Notes: generated by a model not told the origin, from the letters alone. Positions 16,723 through 25,849 are shown, numbered from the stretch's first letter. The stretch: DNA of 64,000 nucleotides from Pseudomonas sp. P8_241 (GCF_034008315.1 NZ_CP125377.1:3546001-3610000); one strand, 5' to 3'. Numbers and translations are program-made.

Positions 16723-17292
16723 ATGACCAAATACCTTCGAATGATGGCAATGATTTCAATCTTCGCGTTCACGTCGGGCTGCCAGATGGATCAACCAACT
16801 TCCGCCTCAGAAGTGAAGGCTGCTAACGCAGAAATGAACCGCGACGCGAACGCGGCGTTACAGAGTTTGTATGCCAAGACGCCGCAAGCGCGCGCCCTCG
16901 CGCAGCGAGCCAAGGGTATTCTCGTTTTCCCTGAGGTGCTGAAAGCGGGCCTCATTGCCGGCGCACAGCGTGGCGAAGGTGAATTGATTGAGAACGGAAA
17001 AGTCACGGGGTACTACTCGACCACAGCAGCCTCTTACGGCCTTCAGGCGGGCGTGCAGAAGTTTGGTTACGTGATGTTCTTCATGACCTATTCAGCGATG
17101 AACGATCTGAAAAAAGCGAATGGATTTGAGGTCGGTGTGGGCCCAAGCATCGTGGTCGTAGATTCAGGCATGGCCAAGTCGTTGACTACTTCAACGGCTC
17201 AGTCCGATGTCTATGCGTTCATCTTTGATCAAAAGGGCTTAATGGCCGGGCTGGGATTGCAGGGTTCAAAAATCACCAAGCTGAATCGCTGA
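16723..17292 (+). CDS. SYLF-domain (YSC84-type) lipoprotein
   Basis: This 189-residue protein has a lipobox signal peptide, FAFTSGC, with the cysteine near residue 20. A SYLF/YSC84 domain follows: ARALAQRAKGILVFPEVLKAGLIAGAQRGEGEL, YYSTTAASYGLQAGVQKFGYVMFFMT and GMAKSLTTSTAQSDVYAFIFDQKGLMAGLGLQGSKITKL. The domain binds phosphoinositides in eukaryotes; bacterial members are envelope lipoproteins of unclear function, sometimes stress-linked. The ATG at 16723 is used. It is flanked by repeat debris on both sides and stands alone. Confidence 0.85.
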   Translation: MTKYLRMMAMISIFAFTSGCQMDQPTSASEVKAANAEMNRDANAALQSLYAKTPQARALAQRAKGILVFPEVLKAGLIAGAQRGEGELIENGKVTGYYSTTAASYGLQAGVQKFGYVMFFMTYSAMNDLKKANGFEVGVGPSIVVVDSGMAKSLTTSTAQSDVYAFIFDQKGLMAGLGLQGSKITKLNR

Positions 17293-17467
17293 GGCCGTCT
17301 GCATGTGCCTTCAGGTAAATAAGCCGGCGACGGCTAGCGAGCGGCGGCCTGACGCGGGACAAACGGTGCCCGATACATGGCAGGGCAAACAATAACTTGC
17401 ATGTCCTGCGTACCGGAGGGGGTTCAGTTGAACTAATACCCCCTGTTTGGGCGCGGAGGGCAGCAAT

Positions 17468-17517
17468 GGGTCGGTTGCTGCTCTTCGCAACAGGCACAGC
17501 CAAAAGCGGTCGGTCAC
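17468..17517 (+). repeat. Degenerate dispersed repeat, copy 3
   Basis: GGGTCGGTTGCTGCTCTTCG and CAGCCAAAAGCGGTCGGTC follow the pattern of copy 1. The gap 17293-17625 holds no supported gene; open frames there are low-complexity and lack ribosome binding sites. Confidence 0.45.
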
Positions 17518-17625
17518 GCCCCATCATTTTTTGAAGCCTGCCAGCTCATCCTCTGCAAAGGTATAGTTGTTCCATCGACGGTGGATCACAGCCTGATTGA
17601 TCCAAGCATTCCCGGACAGCCACTC

Positions 17626-18489
17626 ATGGATCGAAATAATGCTTTCTCAGCGACGGACTGGGTTCTGCGAAATGCCGAACCTGGGCGAATAGAACGAATC
17701 GAGGCCTGGTTCGGGGGGCATGGATACGACCCGCATCGCCATGACACCTACTCCATCGGCCGGACTCTGTCGGGCGTGCAGAGCTTCCATTACAAGAGGG
17801 CTTTGCGCCACGGTATACCGGGGAATACCCTGGTATTGCATCCAGACGAACTGCATGACGGTATGGCCGGGACCGAGGCGGGCTTCCGTTACCGTATGGC
17901 CTATGTGGACCCCGCCATGATTCAGCAAGTTCTTGGCGGAGAGTCACTGCCCTATGTTGCTGGTGGTCTGTCCAATGACTCGCGCCTATATAACGCCAGC
18001 CAACCTTTCGTGCAGGCAATGGATCATCCGCTCGACCCACTGGAGGAGCAGGACGCCTTGTTTGACCTTGCAATGGCGCTGCGAGCGGTCGCAGGCAAGC
18101 CGCGCGGGCGCAAGAACCCGGACTACCAGGCTGCCAGGCGGGCAAGAGAGTTCATCATGGCCAATCTTCATGGGGGGATTACCCTGCAGATGCTCGAGCA
18201 TGCCTGCGGGCAGGAGCGTTGGAGCCTGTCACGTGACTTCAGAGCGTTATTTGGCACCAGCCCATATCGCTTTGTAACGTTGCGCCGTCTGGACCTGTTT
18301 CGCGCCCTGATCCTTGATCGCTTCACACTCGTAGATGCGGCACTAGCAGCGGGTTTCCACGACCAGAGCCATATGACCCGACATTTCACCGCCTGTTTCG
18401 GAGTGCCCCCAATGCGCTGGCTTGAGCGTATTCGAGTCCAGCGTCTACTTGCAGGATCGTACAAGCCTGAACAACCGCTCCTCCGTTAG
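17626..18489 (+). CDS. AraC-family transcriptional regulator
   Basis: This 287-residue regulator has an N-terminal AraC-type cupin: GHGYDPHRHDTYSIGRTLSG near residue 25 and PGNTLVLHPDELHDG near residue 65. The C-terminal double helix-turn-helix has SLSRDFRALFGTSPYRFVTLRRLDL and AALAAGFHDQSHMTRHFTACFGVPPMRW. The ATG at 17626 is preferred over a GTG at 17581 because GGACA lies nine bases upstream. It is followed after 31 bp by a small cupin gene in the same direction, which it may control together with a nearby export function. Confidence 0.9.
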   Translation: MDRNNAFSATDWVLRNAEPGRIERIEAWFGGHGYDPHRHDTYSIGRTLSGVQSFHYKRALRHGIPGNTLVLHPDELHDGMAGTEAGFRYRMAYVDPAMIQQVLGGESLPYVAGGLSNDSRLYNASQPFVQAMDHPLDPLEEQDALFDLAMALRAVAGKPRGRKNPDYQAARRAREFIMANLHGGITLQMLEHACGQERWSLSRDFRALFGTSPYRFVTLRRLDLFRALILDRFTLVDAALAAGFHDQSHMTRHFTACFGVPPMRWLERIRVQRLLAGSYKPEQPLLR

Positions 18490-18520
18490 GGTAACGGCTC
18501 CTGCTTAATGGAGACCCACC

Positions 18521-18907
18521 ATGCAATACCTTCACGAGAAACCGAGCGCGCACGCCATCAACCTGGCCCAAAAGGCTTCGCTCATCGATCAGCAATGGAG
18601 CCCACGCGTGGTTGCCGAGATGAACGACTACCAGTTCAAGGTCGTACGCATCGAGGGCGAGTTCATTTGGCACACACACCCGGAAACCGACGAAGCATTT
18701 TTTGTGTTAGAGGGAAAGCTGCGTGTTGATCTACCGCATGGCAGCGTATATGTCGCCCCAGGCGAGTTGTATGTGGTGCCACGAGGCGTAGAGCACAGAA
18801 CTGCCTCGGAGGGCGAAGCCAGGCTGATGATGATCGAACCTCGCGGGATACTGAATACCGGCCAGGAAGGTGGCGAGCGCACGGCAAACAACGACGTCTG
18901 GATCTAA
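18521..18907 (+). CDS. Small cupin protein
   Basis: This 128-residue single-domain cupin has motif 1 EGEFIWHTHPETDEAFFVLEG near residues 46-66 and motif 2 VAPGELYVVPRGVEHRTAS near residues 77-95, supplying the usual His/Glu metal ligands. Cupins of this size include mannose-6-phosphate isomerase-like and dioxygenase-like proteins; no reaction can be assigned. GGAG lies about 10 bases before the ATG. It probably shares a transcript with the AraC regulator, and an excellent terminator follows at 18914. Confidence 0.85.
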   Translation: MQYLHEKPSAHAINLAQKASLIDQQWSPRVVAEMNDYQFKVVRIEGEFIWHTHPETDEAFFVLEGKLRVDLPHGSVYVAPGELYVVPRGVEHRTASEGEARLMMIEPRGILNTGQEGGERTANNDVWI

Positions 18908-18913
18908 ACCAGG

Positions 18914-18940
18914 GCGCCGTCCAAACCTGTTGGACGGCGC
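18914..18940 (+). terminator. Intrinsic terminator after the cupin gene
   Basis: The arms GCGCCGTCCAA and TTGGACGGCGC form a perfect 11-bp stem with a five-base loop, seven bases after the stop. TTTTC follows at a short distance. It may also serve the convergent BCCT gene. Confidence 0.75.
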
Positions 18941-19097
18941 TGACTGTTCAGATTTTCAATCCTGCGACAGGCCCCTTCCGGCCAGAAGCTGCCATTCACC
19001 GCTATACCATTGCTTTAAATATGCCATTGCCTCACTCACTGGGATTTCTATCTATGCCCGTCCTTGGGCATAACGCCGAGCGTCCATTGGCAAGGTT

Positions 19098-20777
19098 TCA
19101 AATAGTTGGAGTGGGCGCCTTGCAGGCCGATGCAGTCGTTTCAGGTGATCCATCGAGGACCCTGTTTTCCGACCCCACGTCAAGATTCAGGCCGAGAAGC
19201 CGTGACTCTTCTTCAATGTCCTGTGCACTTCGATTACGATAATCAGCATGGATCCACTTGACCAACCCATAGGCCATGATCAGTAGCAGGAAGAGAAATG
19301 GAATCGATGTCAGGATGACTGAGGTCTTCACGGTTTTCAGCGAAATATGATTGGCGATCATGGTCAAGGGCACCAAGGCCAGCATGACGCACCAGAAGAG
19401 TCGCAGGAAAGGTGAAGGATCACGGCCTTCAGGCAGATTACGCGTGGTAGCGGCAGCTACGGTATAGGCAGAGGCGTCGATGTGCGAAGCCAGGAAGATC
19501 ACCATCACAAACAAATAGAACGCAGTCGCTACCGTGGACATCGGAAACCCGTCCAGCAACCGAGTAATCGCCACTTCTCCACCTTGGCTGGCAACGATGG
19601 CTGGAACATCGAGTTGCCCCTGAATCAATTGATCGATGCCGTAGCCACTCAGGCTGCCGAAAATTGCCCAACAACTGACACTTCCCCCCAACAACAGCGC
19701 CGCCGAGACCTCTTTCAACGTGCGACCACGAGAAACTCGTGCGACAAAAATCGAAACCGCAGGTGTGTAGGAGATCGCCCAGAACCAATAGAACACCGTC
19801 CAGTTCCGTGTGAACTCACCACTACCTGACGGATCGGTGAAAAGGCTCATGTGCAGGAAGTTAGAGAACATCAAGCCCACGCCATTCACGGTATTGTTGA
19901 CGATAAAGCCCGTCGGTCCGACCACCAGCACCGCCAGTGCACAAAATAATGCGCCCCAGCACACCATGCTCGCCAGGCGCTGCATTCCGCCTTCCAGCCC
20001 GATGTATGAACTGAGCGAAAAGATACTGGCGATCAGCAACACGATTCCCGCTTGCATCGCAAAGTTGTTTTCCAGTCCCGTCAGGTTTGAGAAGCCGTTG
20101 GAGAATGTCAGCGTGGTCACCACCATGGTGACAGTGAGTCCGCCGAAGGTGCCAATTAGGAAAATGATATCCACCAGGCGGCCAATCGGGCCGTTGGCTT
20201 TCCATCCCGTAACAGCCTCGATGATGCCGGCGAGGCTGAGCTTGTCATGCTTGCGCACATGATAGTAATAAGCCATGGCCATGCCGCCCACCGCATAGCA
20301 CGCCCATGTACCAAAGCCCCAATGGAAGAACGCATACGCGATGCTCATGTTCAACGCTTCGGTTGAACCTGCCGTGATATTCAAACCCGGCGTGTTGTAG
20401 TAGTAAGCCCACTCCACCAATCCCCAATAGAGGGTAGCGGAACTCAATCCTGCGCAAATGAACATGAAGATCCAGGGCACGGTCTTGAACTGGGGCTGAC
20501 CCGAGCCCAGACGAATGTTCCCGTACTTGCTGAAAATGATGAACAGCGAGCCCGCCACAAAAGCCAGGAAGGTCAACAGTACCGGCGCTGAGAGTAGCGT
20601 CGTGGCACGAGTGAACAACTGGCTGGCGACCTGCTCGGAGCGCGCCGGAAAGGCGGCCAAAGCAAACACAGTGAGGAAGATCGAAACCACACTGACCACT
20701 ATCAGCAAATAATCTTTGCTGGCTCGGGGAAGTTGGTCACCCGGCTGAACCGGGTTAACTTTCACGGAAATTTTCAT
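19098..20777 (-). CDS. BCCT-family transporter (betaine/carnitine/choline type)
   Basis: This 559-residue protein has about 12 membrane segments. The BCCT signature NWTVFYWFWAISYTPAVSIFVARVSRGRT lies near residue 325, and SSATLYWGLVEWAYYYNTPG near residue 103 matches the conserved substrate-pocket helix. Family members import quaternary ammonium compounds using sodium or proton gradients, or exchange them. AAAGG precedes the ATG at 20777. It is convergent with the AraC-cupin pair and stands alone; no betaine, choline or carnitine catabolic gene is nearby, so the substrate is open. The C-terminal 45 residues are hydrophilic and could be regulatory. Confidence 0.92.
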   Translation of the reverse strand: MKISVKVNPVQPGDQLPRASKDYLLIVVSVVSIFLTVFALAAFPARSEQVASQLFTRATTLLSAPVLLTFLAFVAGSLFIIFSKYGNIRLGSGQPQFKTVPWIFMFICAGLSSATLYWGLVEWAYYYNTPGLNITAGSTEALNMSIAYAFFHWGFGTWACYAVGGMAMAYYYHVRKHDKLSLAGIIEAVTGWKANGPIGRLVDIIFLIGTFGGLTVTMVVTTLTFSNGFSNLTGLENNFAMQAGIVLLIASIFSLSSYIGLEGGMQRLASMVCWGALFCALAVLVVGPTGFIVNNTVNGVGLMFSNFLHMSLFTDPSGSGEFTRNWTVFYWFWAISYTPAVSIFVARVSRGRTLKEVSAALLLGGSVSCWAIFGSLSGYGIDQLIQGQLDVPAIVASQGGEVAITRLLDGFPMSTVATAFYLFVMVIFLASHIDASAYTVAAATTRNLPEGRDPSPFLRLFWCVMLALVPLTMIANHISLKTVKTSVILTSIPFLFLLLIMAYGLVKWIHADYRNRSAQDIEEESRLLGLNLDVGSENRVLDGSPETTASACKAPTPTI

Positions 20778-21022
20778 GGATTACCTTTCTATAGCGGCTG
20801 TATTGATCTTGTTTTTGCCTCTTCCCTGGCGACCTTCGTCCGCCTGGAACAGTCATAGAAGTGCAGAAGTGACACCCCCGCCCAAAGTGCGATCGAGCGT
20901 GGTCAATCGTGGTACAACTGGCCTTTGGAGCGGGGGCGGAGCAGTATAGGAACAGGTCGAAAAGACCTTACATCCACAATCGCCGATCCTTGCATCTGCG
21001 TCGGCGAAGTAAGCTCTCAGTC

Positions 21023-21049
21023 AAAAAAAAGACGACCTCAAAGGTCGCC
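21023..21049 (-). terminator. Intrinsic terminator, leftward
   Basis: Read on the minus strand, GGCGACC, loop TTTGA, GGTCGTC is followed by eight thymines, a textbook terminator. No intact leftward gene lies just upstream. The short remnant at 21050-21160 may be the end of the gene it served. Confidence 0.7.
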
Positions 21050-21160
21050 TTACGTGTACCCGAGTACACTGCCTGCCAATTGGCTTCCCACCCTCGCCTT
21101 TAGCGTTTCTCTGAAACGGGTTATTTACGCATCGACAGACTGCCGAGAGATGTAGACGGC
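21050..21160 (-). pseudogene. Possible C-terminal remnant of a periplasmic solute-binding protein
   Basis: On the minus strand the frame reads AVYISRQSVDA, a stop, then ITRFRETLKARVGSQL, ending in TAA right before a strong terminator. The pattern resembles the last 35 residues of family 3 solute-binding proteins (SRQSVDPxxVxRFRxAL). The internal stop and lack of upstream homology indicate a dead gene. The match is short and tentative. Confidence 0.3.
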
Positions 21161-21269
21161 GTAAACGTCACGCTCAGCGGCACTCGACACCCAAAGTTCT
21201 GTAGAGATACCCGCCCTCGTACGCGATGAGGTACAAGCAGAATTGGAGGCTATTAAAAGTGTCCGTTAT

Positions 21270-21320
21270 GGGTCGTTTTCAGCCGGTCGCCACAGGCAGA
21301 AATCGGCCAAAAGAAGCCGT
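21270..21320 (+). repeat. Degenerate dispersed repeat, copy 4
   Basis: GGGTCGTTTTCAGCCGGTCG followed by CAGGCAGAAATCGGCCAAAA. This is the clearest relative of copy 1 at 15021. Confidence 0.55.
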
Positions 21321-21324
21321 TTGA

Positions 21325-21822
21325 TCAAGGACGGTTACCGGTCAAGCCTTCGGACAAGGCGCTTTGTGTCCCAGCTTGATGAACGGCAAATTCCTCAGTT
21401 CCAAACCTCTGTAGCTCCATACCGATATTACTCAGTCTCTCCAAGCGGGCGCTTTCTCCCAAGACATAAGGCTCCTGGTCTTGACGCGGAAGAAAACCCT
21501 GATGCATTCGCACCTCAAAAATTGTCCGTGAAACCCCGTTGATAATTTCTACAAAGGATGTCGAAACCGGTGAGCGCTGAACGTTTGCCTGATGTACCAC
21601 GGCCCCCGCTTCCGTTTCCGCTCCTCGAATCCTGAGCAATGCCCATTCTTTTCCAGGTGAGCCAGACATGACCAGTTCAACGGTGACGCCTCCATTCCCT
21701 TCGTAACCTCGTACGATTGGCCTTTCTAAGCTGGAGGCGGCATAACAATAATTGCCCACCCCAAGCCCTACCACTTGCGCGATGAACACCAAAGGCGAAA
21801 TGAGCGCTTTCAAACACGACAT
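21325..21822 (-). CDS. Hypothetical exported protein
   Basis: This 165-residue reading frame begins with a plausible signal peptide (MSCLKALISPLVFIAQ and a hydrophobic stretch to NYCYA, cleavage near residue 28). The mature part, ERPIVRGYEGNGGVTVELVM onwards, has no motif I recognise. The last 30 residues run into repeat-like DNA near 21320, so the C-terminus may be altered. It is divergent from the LysR gene at 21908, with 85 bp between them. It is probably real on the basis of the signal peptide and reading-frame length; function unknown. Confidence 0.5.
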   Translation of the reverse strand: MSCLKALISPLVFIAQVVGLGVGNYCYAASSLERPIVRGYEGNGGVTVELVMSGSPGKEWALLRIRGAETEAGAVVHQANVQRSPVSTSFVEIINGVSRTIFEVRMHQGFLPRQDQEPYVLGESARLERLSNIGMELQRFGTEEFAVHQAGTQSALSEGLTGNRP

Positions 21823-21907
21823 GCTGCTATCTCAACGAATAAGGCAGCTCAGCATAGAAAACCCTGAGCTGTTGACCTATAGCACTACTTATCCATAAGC
21901 TGTGCAT

Positions 21908-22807
21908 ATGACGTACATCTCAAACGATATTTTTCCTCCCTTCGAAGCCCTGCAAGCTGCCCTTGCCTCCGCCAGAACCGGTTCTTTCACTGCAGCGGCA
22001 GCGGAACTGGAAGTTACACATGCGACCATCAGCCGACGTGTGGAAATGGCTGAAAAATGGTTTCAATGCTCCTTGTTCGACCGCCATGCGCGCGGTGTCA
22101 CCGTTACGGCCACGGGACAAATCGCGCTGGCCAAAGTCGCTCATGCCTTCGAACAACTGAAACAAGCGCGACAGCCCCGGCCCGCCGGCCAAACCTTACC
22201 CATCGTCAAATTGGCCACTACGTCGTCCTTCGCACGTTTTTGGTTGATCCCGCGCCTGACCGAACTGGAAGGCACGACTCAGGATTTACGGATCGAACTG
22301 GTCACCTCTGCGCTGAATGCCAGCCTTTCCTCAGGCGAGGTCGATCTGGCCATCAGATACGGGCGTGGACAATGGAATGACGGAGACGAGGAGCCACTGT
22401 TCGAGGAGTCACTTTGCCCCGTGGCGTCACCCGAAGTCCTCGCCATGAACGAACAGCCGTTGTCCTTGATAAAGGACACTCCGCTGCTACACACCGGTGA
22501 CACGACACTGTGGCGAGCGTGGATGAGCCATCACGGTAAACGCCTGACTTCGAAGCCCACCGACAGGGTGATGGGTGACTACGCCCAGGCAATCGAAGCC
22601 GCCCGCTCAGGATTGGGCATCGCACTCTGGAATCCGGCGATTCACGCTCTTGATGCATTCAATGGACAATTGATTGCGTTGAATAAATTGAGCTGCCCAA
22701 GCCCGCTGAGATTCTTCCTGCTGTCGAAGCCTGGCCCGGCTCATACACCGCCAATGAGGGTTCGGTCAAGGCTTCACCGGTTATTGAGTAAAGGCTTCAC
22801 CTTTTGA
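21908..22807 (+). CDS. LysR-family transcriptional regulator (GcvA-like)
   Basis: This 299-residue protein has the LysR helix-turn-helix: FEALQAALASARTGSFTAAAAELEVTHATISRRVEMAEK and CSLFDRHARGVTVTATG, residues 8-75. A LysR substrate-binding domain follows with VKLATTSSFARFWLIPRLTEL and EVDLAIRYGRGQW. The GcvA-type LAIRYG motif is present. The ATG at 21908 is used; a GTG lies two codons upstream. It is monocistronic, followed by a perfect hairpin at 22809, and divergent from a hypothetical exported protein that it may regulate. Confidence 0.9.
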   Translation: MTYISNDIFPPFEALQAALASARTGSFTAAAAELEVTHATISRRVEMAEKWFQCSLFDRHARGVTVTATGQIALAKVAHAFEQLKQARQPRPAGQTLPIVKLATTSSFARFWLIPRLTELEGTTQDLRIELVTSALNASLSSGEVDLAIRYGRGQWNDGDEEPLFEESLCPVASPEVLAMNEQPLSLIKDTPLLHTGDTTLWRAWMSHHGKRLTSKPTDRVMGDYAQAIEAARSGLGIALWNPAIHALDAFNGQLIALNKLSCPSPLRFFLLSKPGPAHTPPMRVRSRLHRLLSKGFTF

Positions 22808-22808
22808 A

Positions 22809-22834
22809 ACCAAGGGACGAAAACGTCCCTTGGT
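22809..22834 (+). terminator. Intrinsic terminator after the LysR gene
   Basis: ACCAAGGGACG, loop AAAA, CGTCCCTTGGT is a perfect 11-bp stem immediately after the stop, followed by ACTGTTTC. Confidence 0.7.
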
Positions 22835-22877
22835 ACTGTTTCAGGCGCTCCAATGAAGGGCTGCAATAGGTTGATAG

Positions 22878-22910
22878 TGGCCCATCGCGAAAGGCAGCAA
22901 TCGGCCCGTG
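22878..22910 (+). repeat. Degenerate dispersed repeat, copy 5
   Basis: GGCCCATCGCGAAAGGCAGC followed by AATCGGCCCGTGC, a shortened version of the pattern seen at 21270. Confidence 0.4.
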
Positions 22911-23007
22911 CCAACAGTGAACGCCGCCATCACGAAATCGATAGCACTTTTCACTCTCACCTACCTCCAATGACATGCGTGTTTCTCCTGACAACCTGGA
23001 GGTCTAT

Positions 23008-23565
23008 ATGTCGATTCGCAAGATCGTTCTACTTTCCTATCTGGGATTGGCACTCGCTGGGTGCGCTGGCTCAAGCCAGGAGCCCCCTCCCACCACCATG
23101 CAAGTCGACCTGCAAAAATACCAGGGCACCTGGTACGAGCAGGCCAGGTTGCCTATGTTCTTTCAGCGCAATTGCCAGCAGTCAGAAGCGCATTATGGTC
23201 TACGTGATGATGGTCGCATTGACGTCACCAATCGTTGCAGGGAACAGGATGGCGAGTGGAAAGAGGTACGCGGAATTGCCGAATCGCAGCAGCCAGGTAA
23301 GACAGACAAACTGTGGGTGCAATTTGATAACTGGTTCAGCCGCATTGCACCAGGAATAACCAAAGGTGAGTATTGGGTGCTTTACCACGACCCCGCCTAC
23401 CAGTTCGCACTGGTCGGCCACCCGAACCGAGAATATCTATGGGTGATTTCACGCGCATCTGAAATTAACGGCGTCAAACGCGAACAGCTGCTAAAGATTG
23501 CTCAGCGACAGGGGTATGACACCAGCAAACTAATCTGGCGTCCGGCAGATCCGACCAAGCCCTAG
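23008..23565 (+). CDS. Outer-membrane lipocalin lipoprotein (Blc-like)
   Basis: This 185-residue protein has a lipobox signal peptide, LALAGC, with the cysteine at about residue 20. The lipocalin fold starts with YQGTWYEQARLPMFFQRNCQQSEAHYGL, carrying the GxW motif. YWVLYHDPAYQFALVGHPNREYLWVISR, residues 125-152, is the family's second conserved region. Bacterial lipocalins bind lipids and fatty acids at the outer membrane and are often stress-induced. A strong GGAGG lies six bases before the ATG at 23008. It is monocistronic with a hairpin after the stop. Confidence 0.9.
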   Translation: MSIRKIVLLSYLGLALAGCAGSSQEPPPTTMQVDLQKYQGTWYEQARLPMFFQRNCQQSEAHYGLRDDGRIDVTNRCREQDGEWKEVRGIAESQQPGKTDKLWVQFDNWFSRIAPGITKGEYWVLYHDPAYQFALVGHPNREYLWVISRASEINGVKREQLLKIAQRQGYDTSKLIWRPADPTKP

Positions 23566-23585
23566 TCAACTTGTAATGATCCGTA

Positions 23586-23609
23586 GGCAGCAGTCTACCG
23601 ATTGCTGCC
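23586..23609 (+). terminator. Hairpin after the lipocalin gene
   Basis: GGCAGCA and TGCTGCC pair around a 10-base loop, 20 bp after the stop. There is no thymine run. Confidence 0.45.
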
Positions 23610-23610
23610 T

Positions 23611-23649
23611 GACGTGAGTGTCAGAGAACGGCCAATAGCGGACAGTCAG
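23611..23649 (+). repeat. Degenerate dispersed repeat, copy 6
   Basis: GACGTGAGTGTCAGAGAACG followed by GCCAATAGCGGACAGTCAG, close to the copy at 16531. Confidence 0.45.
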
Positions 23650-23690
23650 CCGCGCTATTGACCAATCATCAGATCTTCACATACGAACGT

Positions 23691-24848
23691 TCAATTGACC
23701 TTGTTCAACTGCGGCAACTGCCACTTGCCGGACAATACATCTTCTTTCACATCTTCTTTCGGCTGGTACAAACGCAGCAGTACATAGAAGCCGCCCTGCG
23801 GGGCCGGCAGCCAGTTGGCGGCATTTTCGCCTTGAGGTTTTTTGTGGGAAATTGGAATCGTGATCGAACCGTCCGACGCGACTTTCAGGCCCTGCGTATC
23901 GGTGCCGACCTTGTAGCGATTGATCTCGTTATCGACCAGCATCTTGTCGCTGGCGTCGTACATGGTCAGTGACCAGAAGGCATTGACCGGCGGTGCCGAA
24001 GCCAGTTTGACCTCGTATTGATTGTCGCCGGTGAGGGGTTGGTTTTTGCTGTCGGTGAAGCGGATCGGGTACATCGCTTCATGCTCACCCTGGCCGCCGA
24101 GATACGGCCCCGCCACCATGGCGCGCAGCGGATAGATGTAGCCAAAGCTATCCAGACCGGTGACCCAGTTCCAGCCATTGCGCACTTCTGACGTGCTGGC
24201 AAGCGACGCAATCGCTACGTAGGGCGCATCGTTCAAACCTTCCTCAAGTCCCTTGCGCGTAGCTGGATTGAGTTTATCCGGGGAAAAGCCTTTCTCCGTC
24301 AGGCCGATACGGGCGAATTGGGCAAACAGTGCGGCGTCAGCAGGTTTGACCGGATTGTCCTTGAGCGCCGCGGCCAACTCCGTGAAGAAGCCCAGCGGAT
24401 CGTCTGTTTGCGGCAACGCCGGCAAGGTCTCGTCCTTGTGCGACTTGCCACTCAGTGGCACGACACTGAACTGCTTTTGCAGCGCCAGAATCGGCGCGAC
24501 ATCTTCGCCCTGCTTGACTTGAATGCGACCCAAAAGCCAGATTTTCTGGGTCGTGACGTCAAGACGTTTGGCATCTTTGGGCAATTCACCTTTCCACCCT
24601 GGCGGCACTAACACGAACTTTCCAGCTTGGGTGCCAGTGGTGCGCCGCCCGACATAGTGCTCAAGTTCTTGCCACATGTTGAATACGTCGACCACGTAAT
24701 AGTGGTCATGGGTATCCGGCACACTCAATACATACGGTTCGGTCAGATCCAGCACCGCGCTCATGTAGTAGGTGTCATTGTTGGCAGTGGGCATGTCCTT
24801 GGCGGACGGTGAAGCCAGCTTGCGGACACTGTGGCAGCACACATCCAC
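23691..24848 (-). pseudogene. DUF1254/DUF1214 domain protein, N-terminally truncated
   Basis: The open frame of 385 residues starts in the middle of DUF1254, at HSVRKLASPSAKDMPTANNDTYYMSAVLDLTEPYVLSVP. It continues through an intact DUF1214 part with NAFWSLTMYDASDKMLVDNEINRYKVG and NWLPAPQGGFYVLLRLYQP. Compared with the full-length homologue at 13428-14846 it lacks about 75 residues, including the signal peptide. An in-frame TAA lies two codons before the first possible ATG, and no export signal is visible in the other frames upstream. It is therefore probably a decayed copy, or a frameshift separates it from its start. The retained C-terminal part is well conserved, so decay would be recent. 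Confidence 0.65.
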
Positions 24849-25069
24849 CCTTATCGCGAAGTATTCCTCGCCTGGCCATAGCGATCCCTGACCGCCTCAT
24901 CGCCGGGCAGGCCTTACTCAGCATAAAAGGTCACTGTATCGGAGTTTATTGTGGAATCTGTGTCTGACTGTCGGCCCCTTCGCTCGCTAGCATTGATGCT
25001 CTCGCGGCGAAAAACGTGATGAAATCTTCAATCAGACGCTGATACCGATCAGCGATAAGAGGGATCGAA

Positions 25070-25684
25070 ATGTTCGACAGTTCCGCGGTGCTCACTGTTT
25101 TCTGGGTTTATCTGGCAGGCGTAGTGGTTCCGGGGCCGAACTTCGTCGCCGTTGTTCACAAGGCAGTAGCCGCGACACGTGCCGAGGCGCTGGCCTTAGT
25201 CGCCGGTATAGTGACCGTGAACCTGCTCTGGTCTGGCTGTGCGATCACAGGCCTAGGCCTTGTGTTTGCCGCCTTCCCATGGGCGGTACTGGTAGTGAAG
25301 ATAATGGGTGCGGCGTACCTGATGTGGTTTGGCGTACGCCTGATCATTAAAGCAGGCAAGCATCCCGCCTTACGGCCTTGCGAGGGCCCGGCTGGCAGCG
25401 TCCGGAAATCTTTCTTTCAAGGTGTCGTCACCAACATCGGCAATCCTAAATCCATAGCCTTCTACGCCGCCGTCTTTTCAGCAGCAGCCCCCGCCCACCC
25501 CTCGGTCAGCACTTTCGTCTCAATGCTGGCGGTTGTGGTGGTTGTTTCGCTGACCTGGTATGGACTGGTTGCGGTGGCTTTGTCGCAACCAACGATTTCC
25601 TCGGCGTATCAGAAGGCTCGGAAAGTGATTGATCGCCTGTGCGGTGGTCTGATTCTGGGCTTGGGAGTACGACAGCTGACCTGA
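25070..25684 (+). CDS. LysE-family translocator (RhtB-type exporter)
   Basis: This 204-residue membrane protein has about six hydrophobic segments. Family landmarks are VPGPNFVAVVHKAVAATRAEAL near residue 22, MGAAYLMWFGVRLIIKAG and FFQGVVTNIGNPKSIAFYAAVF near residue 112. Such proteins export amino acids or homoserine lactone-type metabolites using the proton gradient. GAGGG precedes the ATG at 25070. It is monocistronic, and the 220-bp gap before it shows no other feature. Confidence 0.9.
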   Translation: MFDSSAVLTVFWVYLAGVVVPGPNFVAVVHKAVAATRAEALALVAGIVTVNLLWSGCAITGLGLVFAAFPWAVLVVKIMGAAYLMWFGVRLIIKAGKHPALRPCEGPAGSVRKSFFQGVVTNIGNPKSIAFYAAVFSAAAPAHPSVSTFVSMLAVVVVVSLTWYGLVAVALSQPTISSAYQKARKVIDRLCGGLILGLGVRQLT

Positions 25685-25849
25685 GTATTGAATCGACCGC
25701 GAGACGTGGGGAGACTCCGCTATCGCCCAAAAGCAGGCCATGGCCGCGCTGCTAATGCGCCAGTAATGGGGGCTAAAGTCATCTCGCTTTTCCTCCTCAC
25801 CTCATGTCGCGTTTCTAGCGCGACACTCAAGCCGAACAGGGAGTTACGC

